Source of the DNA: Muraenolepis orangiensis
Taxonomy: Eukaryota > Chordata > Actinopteri > Gadiformes > Muraenolepididae
Direction: 5' to 3'
Length of the DNA: 64,000 nt
Assembly: GCA_027704905.1 (NCBI GenBank)
Contig: CM051005.1
Location: 26,720,245-26,784,244 of the forward strand
Positions 34,890 to 48,054 of the stretch are shown in pieces. The notes under the pieces are model-generated. The model made no database searches, was not told the DNA's origin, and was given only the letters and a program-made list of their open reading frames with translations. Within the stretch, counting starts at the first letter, position 1, and each line of letters opens with the position of its first letter. Position numbers and translations under genes: made by a program.

Positions 34890-35715
34890 GCACAGTGCAC
34901 TATATACCAAGTTCACCATACGATGCTTATCTCCCTATACTCAGTGCATAGTGCACTATATACCAAGTTCACCATACAATGCTTATCTCCCTATACTCAG
35001 TGCATAGTGCACTATATACCAAGTTCACCATACGATGCTTATCTCCCTATACTCAGTGCACAGTGCACTATATACCAAGTTCACCATACGATGCTTATCT
35101 CCCTATACTCAGTGCACAGTGCACTATATACCAAGTTCACCATACAATGCTTATCTCCCTATACTCAGTGCACAGTGCACTATATACCAAGTTCACCATA
35201 CAATGCTTATCTCCCTATACTCAGTGCACAGTGCACTGTATACCAAGTTCACCATACGATGCTTATCTCCCTATACTCAGTGCACAGTGCACTATATACC
35301 AAGTTCACCAAAGGAGGCTTATCTCCCTATACTCAGTGCACAGTGCACTATATACCAAGTTCACCATACGATGCTTATCTCCCTATACTCAGTGCACAGT
35401 GCACTATATACCAAGTTCACCATACAATGCTTATCTCCCTATACTCAGTGCACAGTGCACTATATACCAAGTTCACCATACCATGCTTATCTCCCTATAC
35501 TCAGTGCATAGTGAACTATATACCAAGTTCACCATACAATGCTTATCTCCCTATACTCAGTGCACAGTGCACTATATACCAAGTTCACCATACCATGCTT
35601 ATCTCCCTATACTCAGTGCATAGTGAACTATATACCAAGTTCACCATATGATGCTTATCTCCCTATACTCAGTGCATAGTGCACTATATACCAAGTTCAC
35701 CATACCATGCACTCA
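34890..35715. repeat. 56-bp tandem repeat, about 15 copies
   Basis: The unit runs 'agtgcactatataccaag', 'ttcaccatac(g/a/c)atgct', 'tatctccctatactc'. I count 15 occurrences of 'ccaagttcacca'. Copies 11-12 and 13-14 repeat as 112-base pairs (shared 'catagtgaac'), so amplification was partly by dimers. Because 56 is not a multiple of 3 and the unit has no stop in any of the plus frames, long open frames cross the array; these are a by-product. Confidence 0.95.
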
Positions 35716-35914
35716 TTATATCCCACAATGCATCGTGAAAAGTAGTGTACAACCGATGGTCACTAACCGAGCATATAGACCATCATGCATTGCGCTGGAA
35801 GAAAAATGGCAGACGGCCAAGAAGCCAAGTCAACCGATGTAGATCTGACACATTTAACTATGAGACAGCAATAATGTCAATAATGGAGACTCCAGTAGTG
35901 TTCTAAAGTGTTTT
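35716..35914. other. spacer between two tandem arrays
   Basis: Contains 'atcccacaatgcatcg' and 'catcatgcattgcgctgg', words often seen in fish DNA-transposon ends. Confidence 0.4.
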
Positions 35915-36515
35915 CAAACTATATTGTCCTCTACATTGAACCACTAGAGATGAAGTAGGGAATGAGGGAAGGATTTCACGATACAGTCCTCTACATTAAA
36001 CTACTTATAAGGGAGTAGGAAGTGGAGAATAATGGAAATATTTCACTATATAGTCCTCTCCATTGAACTACTACAGAGGGAGTAGGGAATGAGGGAAGGA
36101 TTTCACTATATAGTCCTCTACATTGAAGTACTAGAGAGGGAGTAGGGAATGAGGGAATGATTTCTCTATATACACTATATAGTCCTCTCCATTGAACTAC
36201 TAAAGAGGGAGTAGGGAATGAGGGAAGGATTTCACTATATAGTCCTCTACATTGAACTACTAGAGAGGGAGTAGGGAATGAGGGAAGGATTTCACTATAT
36301 AGTCCTCTACATTGAAGTACTAGAGCGGGAGTAGGGAATGAGGGAAGGATTTCACTATATAGTCCTCTACATTGAAGTACTAGAAAGGGAGTAGGAAGTA
36401 GGGAATGAGGGAATGAGGGAATGAGGGAATGAGGGAATGAGGGAAGAATTTCACAATATAGTCATCCACATTAAACTACCTAGAGAGAAAGTAGGGAATG
36501 AGGGAACGAGGGAAG
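35915..36515. repeat. 60-bp tandem repeat, about 9-10 copies
   Basis: The unit is 'actatatagtcctctac', 'attgaactactagagagg', 'gagtagggaatgagggaagg', 'atttc'. The last copies hold an inner GGGAATGA expansion at 36396-36440. The array ends 'ggatttaggacacagcc', an ending frequent in fish repeats. Confidence 0.95.
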
Positions 36516-36785
36516 GATTTAGGACACAGCCCGTGTGTGTCCTAAATGATTCACCCCACTGTGAATCATATAACAGCAACCACAAAAACGACCCAGCCAC
36601 ATTTGATTAGTTATTTACAAAAGCACACACGCAAAAAAAACACTTGTTAGCACCTGTTGCATAATGCTCTTTTGGTTGAACTGTGATCTATTATCACTGA
36701 AGCCATTCGCTGTTCCCTTTTAGCCATTACCTCCAAACCATTACAGGGTGTGATGATATGCACTGTGGCCTGAACACCTACTAGG
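36516..36785. other. unassigned sequence
   Basis: No recognised feature. Confidence 0.4.
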
Positions 36786-37328
<543 letters not shown>

Positions 37329-37370
37329 ATGTGTGTGTGTGTGCATGTATTTGTGTGTGTGTGTGTGTGT

Positions 37371-37418
<48 letters not shown>

Positions 37419-37433
37419 ATTTGCATGTGTGTG

Positions 37434-37486
<53 letters not shown>

Positions 37487-37513
37487 TGTGTGTGTGTGTG
37501 TGCATTTGCATGT

Positions 37514-37558
<45 letters not shown>

Positions 37559-37656
37559 AGTGTGTGTGTGTGTGTGAGAGTGTGTGTGTGTGTGCGTGCA
37601 TGTGCATGTGTGTGAGTGTGTGTGTGCGTACGCATGCATGCGTGCGTGTGTGTGTA
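37329..37656. repeat. (TG)n microsatellite with GCATTTGCATG spacers
   Basis: The spacer 'gtgcatttgcatgtgtgtg' occurs at about 37416 and 37500, so an 85-base segment is duplicated. Confidence 0.97.
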
Positions 37657-37739
37657 AGGGCATCTTTGCACAGACTTTAAATATGTATTCCGGGCAGACG
37701 GGGGCCATAGTGGGTGGAGACACAGTCACTATATTAAGG

Positions 37740-37934
37740 CAGAAGAAGAAGAAGAGAAGAAGAAGAAGAAGAAGAAGAAGAAGAGAGAAGAAGAGAAGAA
37801 GAAGAAGAAGAAGAAGAAGAAGAAGAAGAAGAAGAAGAAGAGAAGAAGAAGAAGAAGAAGAAGAAAGAAGAAGAAGAAGAAGAGAAGAAGAAGAAGAAGA
37901 AGAAGAAGAAGAAGAAGAAGAAGAAGAAGAAGAG
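37740..37934. repeat. (GAA)n microsatellite with GAGAAG breaks
   Basis: About 195 bases of pure purine GAA/AAG repeat. Glu/Arg/Lys frames over it are not genes. Confidence 0.97.
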
Positions 37935-37939
37935 ACTTT

Positions 37940-38873
37940 GACTTTTGAAAAAACACTTTATTTACACTAGCTAAATTTTGATCAAATAACTGAACAAAAA
38001 GACAACAGAAACAACAAAGACAAAACCAAAAAAAACAAAACACTCAGAATGGTACATTAACAACTAGGGCCTAAGAAAGTGTGCAAAGTGCAAGTTCTCC
38101 TCCACACTCTCCGTGAAAACTATACCAAAAAGATTAAAAACCCACGTTAAAAGAGTGAAGAAACCCGTGAGTCTCTTGCACTCTGTAAAAACATGGAAAA
38201 CAGTCTCTCTACAACCACAAAAAGGACACTTGTTAAAAACAGCAGGACAAAAGGTGGAGATGAAAGAGTTACAGGCAATGGCACCATGTAAAATTCTCCA
38301 CTGGAGGTCGGCAGTACGTTTTTTTATGGGAGGTTTGTATAAAATCCTCCACTGTGGGCCTGGTCCGCTTCCTGCGCCCAGTCTGGTGCTCCACACAGTG
38401 GAGGCCCTGTCCTTCAGCACATTTCTGTTGGTCACTTTCACAATGTTCATGCAAATTGTTCGCGACCTGGAGGCAGGGGGCGACCTGGAGCAGGGGGGCG
38501 GTCAGTTCTCCGAGCCCTGGGCTCAGGTAGATCTCTGGGAACGGGTCTGCAGGGTCCGGCCTGGCTCCTCCCTGTCCGTAGCTCCTCAGCAGTCCCTTCT
38601 CCTCAGGGCAGAGGATCTGGCTCCAGAGCTGAAGGATCCTCTGGGCCACCCGGACAGAGTGCAGACCCAGCAGAGAGCCCAGGGCCTGGGCATCGCTCAG
38701 CTCCGGCCCCACTGCATCCACCAGCTGCTGAAGGCACAGGGTCTTGGTACGGCACAGCGCCACCGTCAGGCCGGGTGTTCCACTGTTGCTGATGTCCAAC
38801 CTGGCATTGTGGATCAGGGGCTCTCTCAACAACATTAAAAGCAACCTCCCATTGATAAACTGCTCGACCTCCA
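37940..38873 (-). mobile_element. Tx1/L1-like LINE ORF2 3' end, running into the gap
   Basis: On the minus strand, sequence next to the gap reads 'LLREPLIHNARLDI', 'LCLQQLVDAVGPELSDAQAL' and 'LPEIYLSPGL'-like blocks. After a frameshift near 38450 it reads 'WRILYKPPIKKRTADLQWRI', 'HGAIACN' and 'CPFCGCRETVFHVFTEC'. The last is the zf-RVT motif (C-x2-C...H-x4-C) found C-terminal to the RT in Tx1-type LINEs. The RT itself would lie in the 1 kb gap or beyond. The sequence just past the gap (39874 on) is not similar. Confidence 0.75.
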
Positions 38874-39873
38874 NNNNNNNNNNNNNNNNNNNNNNNNNNN
38901 NNNNNNNNNNNNNNNNNNNNNNNNNNNNNNNNNNNNNNNNNNNNNNNNNNNNNNNNNNNNNNNNNNNNNNNNNNNNNNNNNNNNNNNNNNNNNNNNNNNN
39001 NNNNNNNNNNNNNNNNNNNNNNNNNNNNNNNNNNNNNNNNNNNNNNNNNNNNNNNNNNNNNNNNNNNNNNNNNNNNNNNNNNNNNNNNNNNNNNNNNNNN
39101 NNNNNNNNNNNNNNNNNNNNNNNNNNNNNNNNNNNNNNNNNNNNNNNNNNNNNNNNNNNNNNNNNNNNNNNNNNNNNNNNNNNNNNNNNNNNNNNNNNNN
39201 NNNNNNNNNNNNNNNNNNNNNNNNNNNNNNNNNNNNNNNNNNNNNNNNNNNNNNNNNNNNNNNNNNNNNNNNNNNNNNNNNNNNNNNNNNNNNNNNNNNN
39301 NNNNNNNNNNNNNNNNNNNNNNNNNNNNNNNNNNNNNNNNNNNNNNNNNNNNNNNNNNNNNNNNNNNNNNNNNNNNNNNNNNNNNNNNNNNNNNNNNNNN
39401 NNNNNNNNNNNNNNNNNNNNNNNNNNNNNNNNNNNNNNNNNNNNNNNNNNNNNNNNNNNNNNNNNNNNNNNNNNNNNNNNNNNNNNNNNNNNNNNNNNNN
39501 NNNNNNNNNNNNNNNNNNNNNNNNNNNNNNNNNNNNNNNNNNNNNNNNNNNNNNNNNNNNNNNNNNNNNNNNNNNNNNNNNNNNNNNNNNNNNNNNNNNN
39601 NNNNNNNNNNNNNNNNNNNNNNNNNNNNNNNNNNNNNNNNNNNNNNNNNNNNNNNNNNNNNNNNNNNNNNNNNNNNNNNNNNNNNNNNNNNNNNNNNNNN
39701 NNNNNNNNNNNNNNNNNNNNNNNNNNNNNNNNNNNNNNNNNNNNNNNNNNNNNNNNNNNNNNNNNNNNNNNNNNNNNNNNNNNNNNNNNNNNNNNNNNNN
39801 NNNNNNNNNNNNNNNNNNNNNNNNNNNNNNNNNNNNNNNNNNNNNNNNNNNNNNNNNNNNNNNNNNNNNNNNN
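38874..39873. other. assembly gap, exactly 1,000 N
   Basis: A run of exactly 1,000 N is a placeholder for a scaffold join, so the true distance is unknown. Confidence 0.99.
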
Positions 39874-41500
<1,627 letters not shown>

Positions 41501-41502
41501 GT

Positions 41503-41742
41503 GTGTGGAAGGAGTTTTACCTTAGTGTGTGGAAGGGGTTTAACTTTAGTGTGTGGAAGGGGTTTAACCTTAGTGTGTGGAAGGGGTTTTACCTTAGTGT
41601 GTGGAAGGGGTTTAACCTTAGTGTGTGGAAGGGGTTCTACCTTAGTGTGTGGAAGGGGTTTAACCTAAGTGTGTGGAAGGGGTTTAACCTTAGTGTGTGG
41701 AAGGGGTTTTTCCTTAGTGTGTGGAAGGGGTTTCGGAAGGGA
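41503..41742. repeat. 24-bp minisatellite, ten copies
   Basis: The unit 'tgtgtggaaggggtttaacc' plus 'ttag' is repeated ten times. The 24-base period keeps one frame open as an eight-residue repeat (VWKGFNLS), but the array borders a dead LINE and no gene context supports translation. Confidence 0.95.
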
Positions 41743-41769
41743 ACACCATGCTTGCGGTTCTGCCCTCTC

Positions 41770-42390
41770 CTGGCTAAATTCATATCAGCATCAACAACTG
41801 CACTTCCTCCACTGCTCCTCTGTCCCAAGGCGTTCCCCAGGGTGGGGTGCTTGGTCCTCTCCTGTTCATCCTCTACCTGCTCCCCCTTGGTAACATCATA
41901 CTTCGTCATGGTCCCTGCTTCTGTTGCTACACTAACAATGTCCAGATTGACATCTCTGCTGCATTTCACTCCACTCTGACCAACTGCCTTACTGACATTA
42001 AATCATGGATAAAAACAAACAAACTCATCTGTGACAAATCAGACATGCTCATTATCTGTCTCCAATCCCTGACCATAAACCACCTACAACTCCTGTCTCA
42101 CCATTGACAACTACACTCTGTCTCTCTCTCTCCACACATCTGAAACCTTGGAGTACCTCTTCCATGCATTGAGGAGATATGTAGGACCAGATGTCGCAAG
42201 AAGGCCATCTCGATCACAAAGGTCTTCAACCACCCTGGGCACCATCTCTTCTCCCCCCTACTTCTTGTATCTTGTGTCTTGTATCTTCAACAGAAACCTC
42301 TCCTTTGATCAGCATGCTACACACATAACTGTCTTATTTCCCACCTCAAAAGCATCGCTCATCTCATCTCAGTGTGATCAGTGTACAAAA
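41770..42390 (+). pseudogene. LINE reverse transcriptase fragment with mutated active site
   Basis: The frame at about 41822-42105 reads 'SQGVPQGGVLGPLLFILYLL', 'CYTNNVQIDIS' and 'LTDIKSWIKTNKLICDKSDM'. This is the RT 'QG..LGPLLF' block and the palm. The catalytic Y-A-D-D reads Y-T-N-N (41928-41939), so both metal-binding Asp are lost. The later block 'LSFDQHATHIT' follows 42288 after an inserted L2 tail (42162-42288). It is a different LINE subfamily from the L2 copies. It lies directly after the 24-bp minisatellite. Confidence 0.75.
42162..42288 (+). mobile_element. L2-type LINE 3' fragment nested in another LINE
   Basis: The segment reads 'ttccatgcattgaggaga', 'gtaggaccagatgtcgcaag' and 'accaccctgggcacc', then jumps to 'cttgtatcttgtgtcttgta'. 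It sits between two halves of the RT fragment, whose reading ('GVPL' then 'NRNLSFDQ') is restored if the segment is removed. Confidence 0.75.
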
Positions 42391-42735
42391 ACATAAAGAC
42401 AGAATACGTCATCCATTGGGTCATAAGGATGACAGAGAAGATCATCGGGTGTGCACTTCCATGCATTGAGGAGATCTGTAAGACCAGATGTCGGAAGAAG
42501 GCCATGTCCACCATAAAGGACTGCAACCACCCTGGGTACCATCTCTTCTTCCCCCTTCTGTCCGATTGCCGGTTGTGCAGCATCCTTACAAGGACTACCA
42601 GGTTTAAGGATAATTGTTATCCTCAGGTAGTGCGCCTACTGAACTGCTAGAAGTGCTACCACTATCATAACATTGTCATTAACATTACACTATCATACTT
42701 TGCCTGACTTTCGGGACTCATCACAGTTACAGTAT
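42391..42735 (+). mobile_element. L2-type LINE C-terminal fragment
   Basis: Reads 'VIRMTEKIIGCALPCIEEIC', 'CRKKAMSTIKDCNHPGYHLF' and 'TRTTRFKDNCYPQVVRLLNC', with the 3' UTR truncated near 42735. Confidence 0.8.
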
Positions 42736-43300
42736 CTTCTATTCAGTGACCAAGCACACTGGGATATTCAAAAGGCTGCATTTTATTTTTAAACAAGCTT
42801 TTTGATTCCCAATCACTTGAAGGTGTGTGGCCTTATGGCCTCTTGACTTCATTTTCTCTGACTTGGTTTGTTTCCCAGTGATAATACAATTCAGATGCAG
42901 TCACTCCATAGTGTCACATGCACACACTTTCACACACACACAAAGCTCCATCCCTTTTCTAAATATGTTTATGATAAATCCCCAACTTATGCCTTTGGGA
43001 AATGGGTCCTGACACCTGAGACCCTGCAGAAACGCCAAGACACTGGTGAGGGCCGGGGGGCCCTAGCTCATACATCTCCATTTGAAATGAAAAGACACAC
43101 ATCCACATCCTTTAGAGCAGGAGGAGGAGAGACCAGGAGAAAGATGGAGGAGGAGGAGAGACCAAGAGAAAGATGGAGGAGGAGGAGAGACCAGGAGAAA
43201 GATGGAGGAATTTGAGTCAGTGAAGACATGAGATGCTGTGCTGGTGGCCAACCAAGTGGCAAATGAACCATTGATAAACATTAGTTCATGTGGTTATAAG
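42736..43300. other. unassigned, with a 30-bp purine minisatellite
   Basis: Three copies of a unit of about 30 bases ('gaggaggagagaccaggaga', 'aagatgg') lie at 43120-43206. Otherwise nothing recognised. Confidence 0.5.
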
Positions 43301-43301
43301 A

Positions 43302-44045
43302 TTCAAGATTTTTACTTAACATAGGCAACAACAATCAAATGCTTACTCCCTATTCCCTCCCGCAGTATGGATTTCCTAAAACACTTAACTATAAAATGAA
43401 AATACTGTACACAATAAAAATAACAATTAAAAAAACAATAAAGTGACTGATGGATGATATACACATTTGTTGAATTGTGCTAAAATAATTTAGCATTTAA
43501 AAGCATTGTATAGTGCCAGTAGTGCAGCAGCATCTCAAATACAGTACAGTACAGAACAGTGCAGTGGCTGTAATGAGTCAAGAAGGTCCAGAAAAAGTAT
43601 GATAGTGTAATGTTATGTAATATGGATGACAATGTTATGATAGTGGCAGCACTTCTAGCACAAGACCTGTGGATAAAAACTATCCTTGAACCTGGTAGTT
43701 CTTGTACGGATGCTGCGGAACTGGTGACTGACCGGACTGTAGGGGGAGAAGAGATGGTGCCCTGGGTTGTTGCGGTCCTTAGTTATGGAGATGGCCTTCT
43801 TCCGACTTCTGGTCCTCCTCAATGCATGGAAGTGCACACCCGATGATCTTTTCCGCCGTCCTCACGACCCTCTGGATGGCTTTCTTGTCCTGTGTAGTGT
43901 TGTTGCCGTACCACACGGTGACGCCACTCGTCAGGACGCTCTCTACGGTGCCACAGTAGAAGTTCACTAGCCACCGTTTGCTTATGCCGCTTCTCCTGAG
44001 GCACCGCAGGACATAGAGGCGCTGGTTTGCCTTCTTCAGCATGAC
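43302..44045 (-). mobile_element. L2-type LINE fragment
   Basis: Minus strand: 'MLKKANQRLYVLRCLRRSGI', 'LVNFYCGTVESVLTSGVTVW', 'TAEKIIGCALPCIEE', then the C-terminal part after a small frameshift and a 3' UTR ending 'caagatttttac' at 43302. It is 5'-truncated in the thumb, immediately before the LTR at 44073. Confidence 0.85.
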
Positions 44046-44072
44046 TTTTTAGATACATTTACATTTTTAGAT

Positions 44073-44585
44073 TGTAGAACAAGGCGAGCACAGCTCTCTA
44101 GAAGAACAGCTAATAATCAAATTATTGTCGGAGAAACGCGGACGCCATTTCCTTCAACATTAGGGATTGACCTGGCTGTTTTTTTACGAGGGACAATTCT
44201 GCCTGTCATCCTGGAGCGTAGCTCATCTGCCATCCGGAGCGCCATCGCTGCAGTGGAATTGTCCTGTTCTCTGGATCCTGTTTAGTGGATGTTGTGCCGT
44301 ACCACATGGTGGTAGGGACAGCTTAAGGACGCTGGACTATCTTTTGAGATCGTGGTTTTTTGTTCTTCCCTTGGGCCCAAGACAATGTATATAATTGATT
44401 TATTGTTGAATACGTTTGGTCCATTGTTGGATACATTTAATTTCAATTGTAAATATTCATGTGAATACAATCATTTCCTATTTTCCTAAGTTGTTGTCCT
44501 GTGTTTAATTGTGCTGGCTGGAAGACTTAACTCTTATTTATTTAGCTAAAACCAATCTCCTTAGCGAACATTGGAAAGGGTTACA
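44073..44585 (+). repeat. putative LTR, 513 bp
   Basis: Begins TGTAGAAC and ends GGGTTACA, four bases before a strong primer site. A TATA-like 'gtatataatt' lies at 44385. No second copy exists in the window, so the 5' boundary is provisional. Confidence 0.6.
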
Positions 44586-44589
44586 AAAG

Positions 44590-44607
44590 TGGCGAGCCAG
44601 CCAGGAG
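44590..44607 (+). promoter_or_regulatory. primer binding site, tRNA-Arg
   Basis: TGGCGAGCCAGCCAGGAG is complementary to the last 18 bases of vertebrate tRNA-Arg (ACG type) including CCA. It would prime reverse transcription. Confidence 0.75.
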
Positions 44608-44729
44608 ATAAGCCTATGTCACACTTCCTGCTTCCGGAACGTTAAAAATCGTTGAGCAGTGTACTCTTACTTCCGGTAGTTACCCCAGATACGTGACAAA
44701 CTACGGCCGCCTCCTCTTGTCGCTGTTAT

Positions 44730-44912
44730 TGTAGTGTACCGGCTGCTCAACGTCTAAACAAAGACCTCATCGTGTACCTCAGTTTACACGATTTCCCGAA
44801 AGACAAACTTCTCTGCAAGTCTTGTGTGAGGCTGATAAGGAGGGATGAAGGTCCCTTGTTTCATGTTCTCAGGGGTAGCACGTATGTCTGCAGTTTGCAC
44901 TTTGACAAGTAG
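44730..44912 (+). pseudogene. THAP zinc-finger remnant
   Basis: A frame reads 'LSLHDFPKDKLLCKSCVRLI', 'RRDEGPLFHVL' and 'YVCSLHFDK', ending in TAG at 44910. This matches the THAP DNA-binding domain: the F-P-K-D loop, the R-R-D-E-G block and the final C-x2-H ('CSLH') of its C2CH zinc site. The N-terminal Cys pair is disrupted by a one-base shift near 44742, and the conserved Trp is replaced by Cys. THAP domains occur in host factors and in P-element and Kolobok-like transposases; there is no further coding sequence here to choose between them. Confidence 0.65.
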
Positions 44913-44947
44913 AGCATATACGTCTCGAAAAGTGGGCGGAATAGGCT

Positions 44948-45069
44948 AATAATGTCGGGTATGTGTATGATTAAAAGCACTGGTCCTGACCCCCACACAC
45001 ACTCCATCTCTCATCCGAATAGAGCCACACAATGTCGGGTAAGTATATGATTAAAAGCACTGGTCCCAA
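44948..45069. repeat. tandem duplication of about 80 bases
   Basis: 'aatgtcgggtatgtgtatga' and 'ttaaaagcactggtcc' at 44950-44986 recur at 45030-45067 with GTAAGTAT in place of GTATGTGT. The second copy ends at the hAT MITE border. Confidence 0.8.
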
Positions 45070-45402
45070 GTAGGGCTGGGCGATATGGACCAAAAATCAT
45101 ATCCCGGTATTTTTAGGCTGCATCGCGATATACAGTATATATCGGTATTTTATACAAATTTGGTTTTAACTCAATGCCACAAGTATGTCATAAGCACTTT
45201 TATTTTAAGACAACTCATATTCACAAGAATAACAGGCATTCCCTTTTAGAAAATATACAGCTGCACACTACGTATTAACACGTAAATGAAAAGGTACATT
45301 GAAATAATCAAAATCCATAAAATAAATAGCCTATATTAAATACATAGGCATACCTCTGCTCCTACACAACATTGCCTTCGTTATATGGCGATATATCCAG
45401 AT
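45070..45402. mobile_element. non-autonomous hAT element (GGGCTGGGCGATATGG end)
   Basis: The left end 'agggctgggcgatatgg' is a widespread hAT MITE terminus in vertebrates, followed by 'tatcgcgatatacag'-like sequence. The right end 'atatggcgatatatcc' is an eroded inverse. No coding sequence. The word 'tggagccaca' on the right and 'atagagccaca' before the left duplicate suggest a local rearrangement. Confidence 0.6.
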
Positions 45403-45723
45403 GGAGCCACAAGACACAATGTCGGGGAATTGTATGATTCGGATTTAGACTTCTTCACTGAAGAGTGTTCATTCACTAGTTGAACCACATCGTCTTGACC
45501 GATTTTGGAAGGTTATGCAGCGATGTTTTCCAGCGATAACTGTCCGCAATGGTAAATGCCAAGGTGAATGCATTAACCGGAACTTGGGATACACTGCTTC
45601 AGCGATTTTTAACGGGTACTTCCAGCTTTCAACTGTGCCGTGATACAGGCCTATTGGTTTATTGTAGCAACTTCATCTTCCAGCCCACAATACGCACTTC
45701 AGTATTTCTACTGAAAATTAGAC

Positions 45724-46218
45724 ATGGATGTTTGTAACCGGTTTGATGTTGACGTTCAGAGTTCCCTGTATATAACAGGTATTGCAAGGGAATACATAGA
45801 TGAGGAAATAGCCAATGTGTTTAACATAAATGGTAACATTTCCAAGATAGTCAGGATTCCTAATGAGCTATGACAGACAGCTGGTAGGGTCCTGCTAGAA
45901 TATGAATGTGACAAGTCCATTACAAGAATTGACCCCATTACCTTAGGCAACATGCCGGGCCCTAATGACGATGAAGTAGTGTGGTGTGTGAAAACTGTGT
46001 GTGAACTCTGCCAGGAAGAGATAGGCAGGGAGATGGCCCATAGATACCTAGCTGAGTTAAGTGCGGTTGCAGGTAGTAGCAAGGCAAGCTTCTTGAGCAC
46101 AATTCAAGATGAGTTGCAAAAGAGCCAAGATGCTACACCCCATTCACAAACTAGTGACACGCAGCTACGTCCAACTCAGAGTACTGACCCTTCCAATCAT
46201 AAAAGCGTGTGTGTGTGA
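45724..46218 (+). pseudogene. PNMA-like gag, N-terminal half, one stop
   Basis: From ATG at 45724: 'LYITGIAREYIDEEIANVFN', then TGA near 45870 within 'RIPNEL*QTAG', then 'RVLLEYECDKSITRIDPITL', 'VVWCVKTVCELC' and 'EIGREMAHRYLAELSAVAGS'. The layout (an RRM-like ligand-binding-like fold followed by a region before the capsid) resembles the N-terminal part of paraneoplastic Ma (PNMA) proteins and the gag of the gypsy elements they came from. The capsid domain is absent; the frame ends in the TG tract at 46218. One in-frame stop makes it a pseudogene. Confidence 0.55.
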
Positions 46219-46302
46219 CCGTGTGTGTATGTGTGTGTGTGCACTTATCCGTGTGTGTGTGACCGTGTGTGTGTGCACGTATCCGTGTGTGTGTGTGTGT
46301 TT
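46200..46302. repeat. TG-rich microsatellite with GACCG and ATCCG spacers
   Basis: TG runs with 'gaccgtgtgtg' and 'tatccgtgtgtg' repeated twice each. Confidence 0.9.
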
Positions 46303-46455
46303 GTTTCGTGAACGGAAAGGGGCGGAGTTCTTTCCTCCCCTGTCCCGAGCGGCGCTACCCTTGACCCGACAGACGTGCCACCTTCACAGATCGCTTTAAG
46401 CCACGATAACGGTTAGCCAGGCGCCATCAAAGGTTTGTGTTGAAGTTGCGATTAC

Positions 46456-46472
46456 ACACACACACTCCTACG

Positions 46473-46500
<28 letters not shown>
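46456..46500. repeat. (CA)n microsatellite
   Basis: Short CA tract. Confidence 0.9.
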
Positions 46501-46503
<3 letters not shown>

Positions 46504-46607
46504 CGTACGGCAAATTGAGGCATGAGAAAAAGTTTTGTCGTGACTTCTGGCAAGGTTTAATTCTACGGATGATCTTTTTAAGACCTCACCAGCACATGAC
46601 GACGAAG

Positions 46608-46668
46608 GTTAGTGTGAGGTTAGCGCGAGGTTAGCGTGAGGTTAGTGTGAGGTTAGCCCGTGGCACTA
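46608..46668. repeat. 12-bp tandem GAGGTTAGYGTG, five copies
   Basis: The unit GAGGTTAG(T/C)G(T/C)G is repeated in tandem between 46608 and 46668. Confidence 0.9.
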
Positions 46669-47742
<1,074 letters not shown>

Positions 47743-47830
47743 GGCCTTACCGCTCACAACTCACCGCCCTCCGGGTAACCGACCGAACCGGACAACCCAG
47801 AGGCCCACCGGGGCTCCATCGCCCCTAAAA

Positions 47831-47846
47831 AGTGTGTCTCTGTATG

Positions 47847-47895
<49 letters not shown>

Positions 47896-48015
47896 TAGTG
47901 TGTGTGTGTGTGTGTGTTTTGGTTTCTGTGTGTGTGCTTGTGTGTCTTTGTGTGTGTGTGTGTGTGTGTGTTTGTGTGTGTGTGTGCGTGCGTGTGTGTG
48001 TTTCTGTATCTGTAT

Positions 48016-48054
<39 letters not shown>

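Larger units (their letters stand above)
44073..46218 (+). mobile_element. Ty3/gypsy-like element with PNMA-like gag, 5' part
   Basis: The LTR (44073-44585), a tRNA-Arg primer site (44590-44607) and a PNMA-like gag (45724-46218) lie in the expected order and strand. Between primer site and gag lie a THAP remnant and a hAT MITE, which are probably later insertions. Everything after the gag N-terminal half is lost into a TG microsatellite. That LTR and gag belong to one element is an inference from order and orientation. Confidence 0.6.

Noticed and set aside
34785..35651. 288-codon frame VHSALYTKF... over the 56-bp array
   Set aside because: The unit lacks stops in every plus frame and the period is not a multiple of three, so the frame is a by-product of the satellite. 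The same peptide sequence appears in overlapping frames.
34890..36515. CRISPR-like array
   Set aside because: Units are contiguous with no unique spacers, the organism is a eukaryote and no cas genes are present.
37584..37970. Arg/Glu-rich protein
   Set aside because: Translation of a GAA microsatellite.
42359..42583. Minus-strand frame in L2 fragment
   Set aside because: Antisense of the L2 C-terminal coding region on plus.
44167..44394. Short plus frame with a hydrophobic start
   Set aside because: It lies inside the putative LTR and has no recognisable domain.
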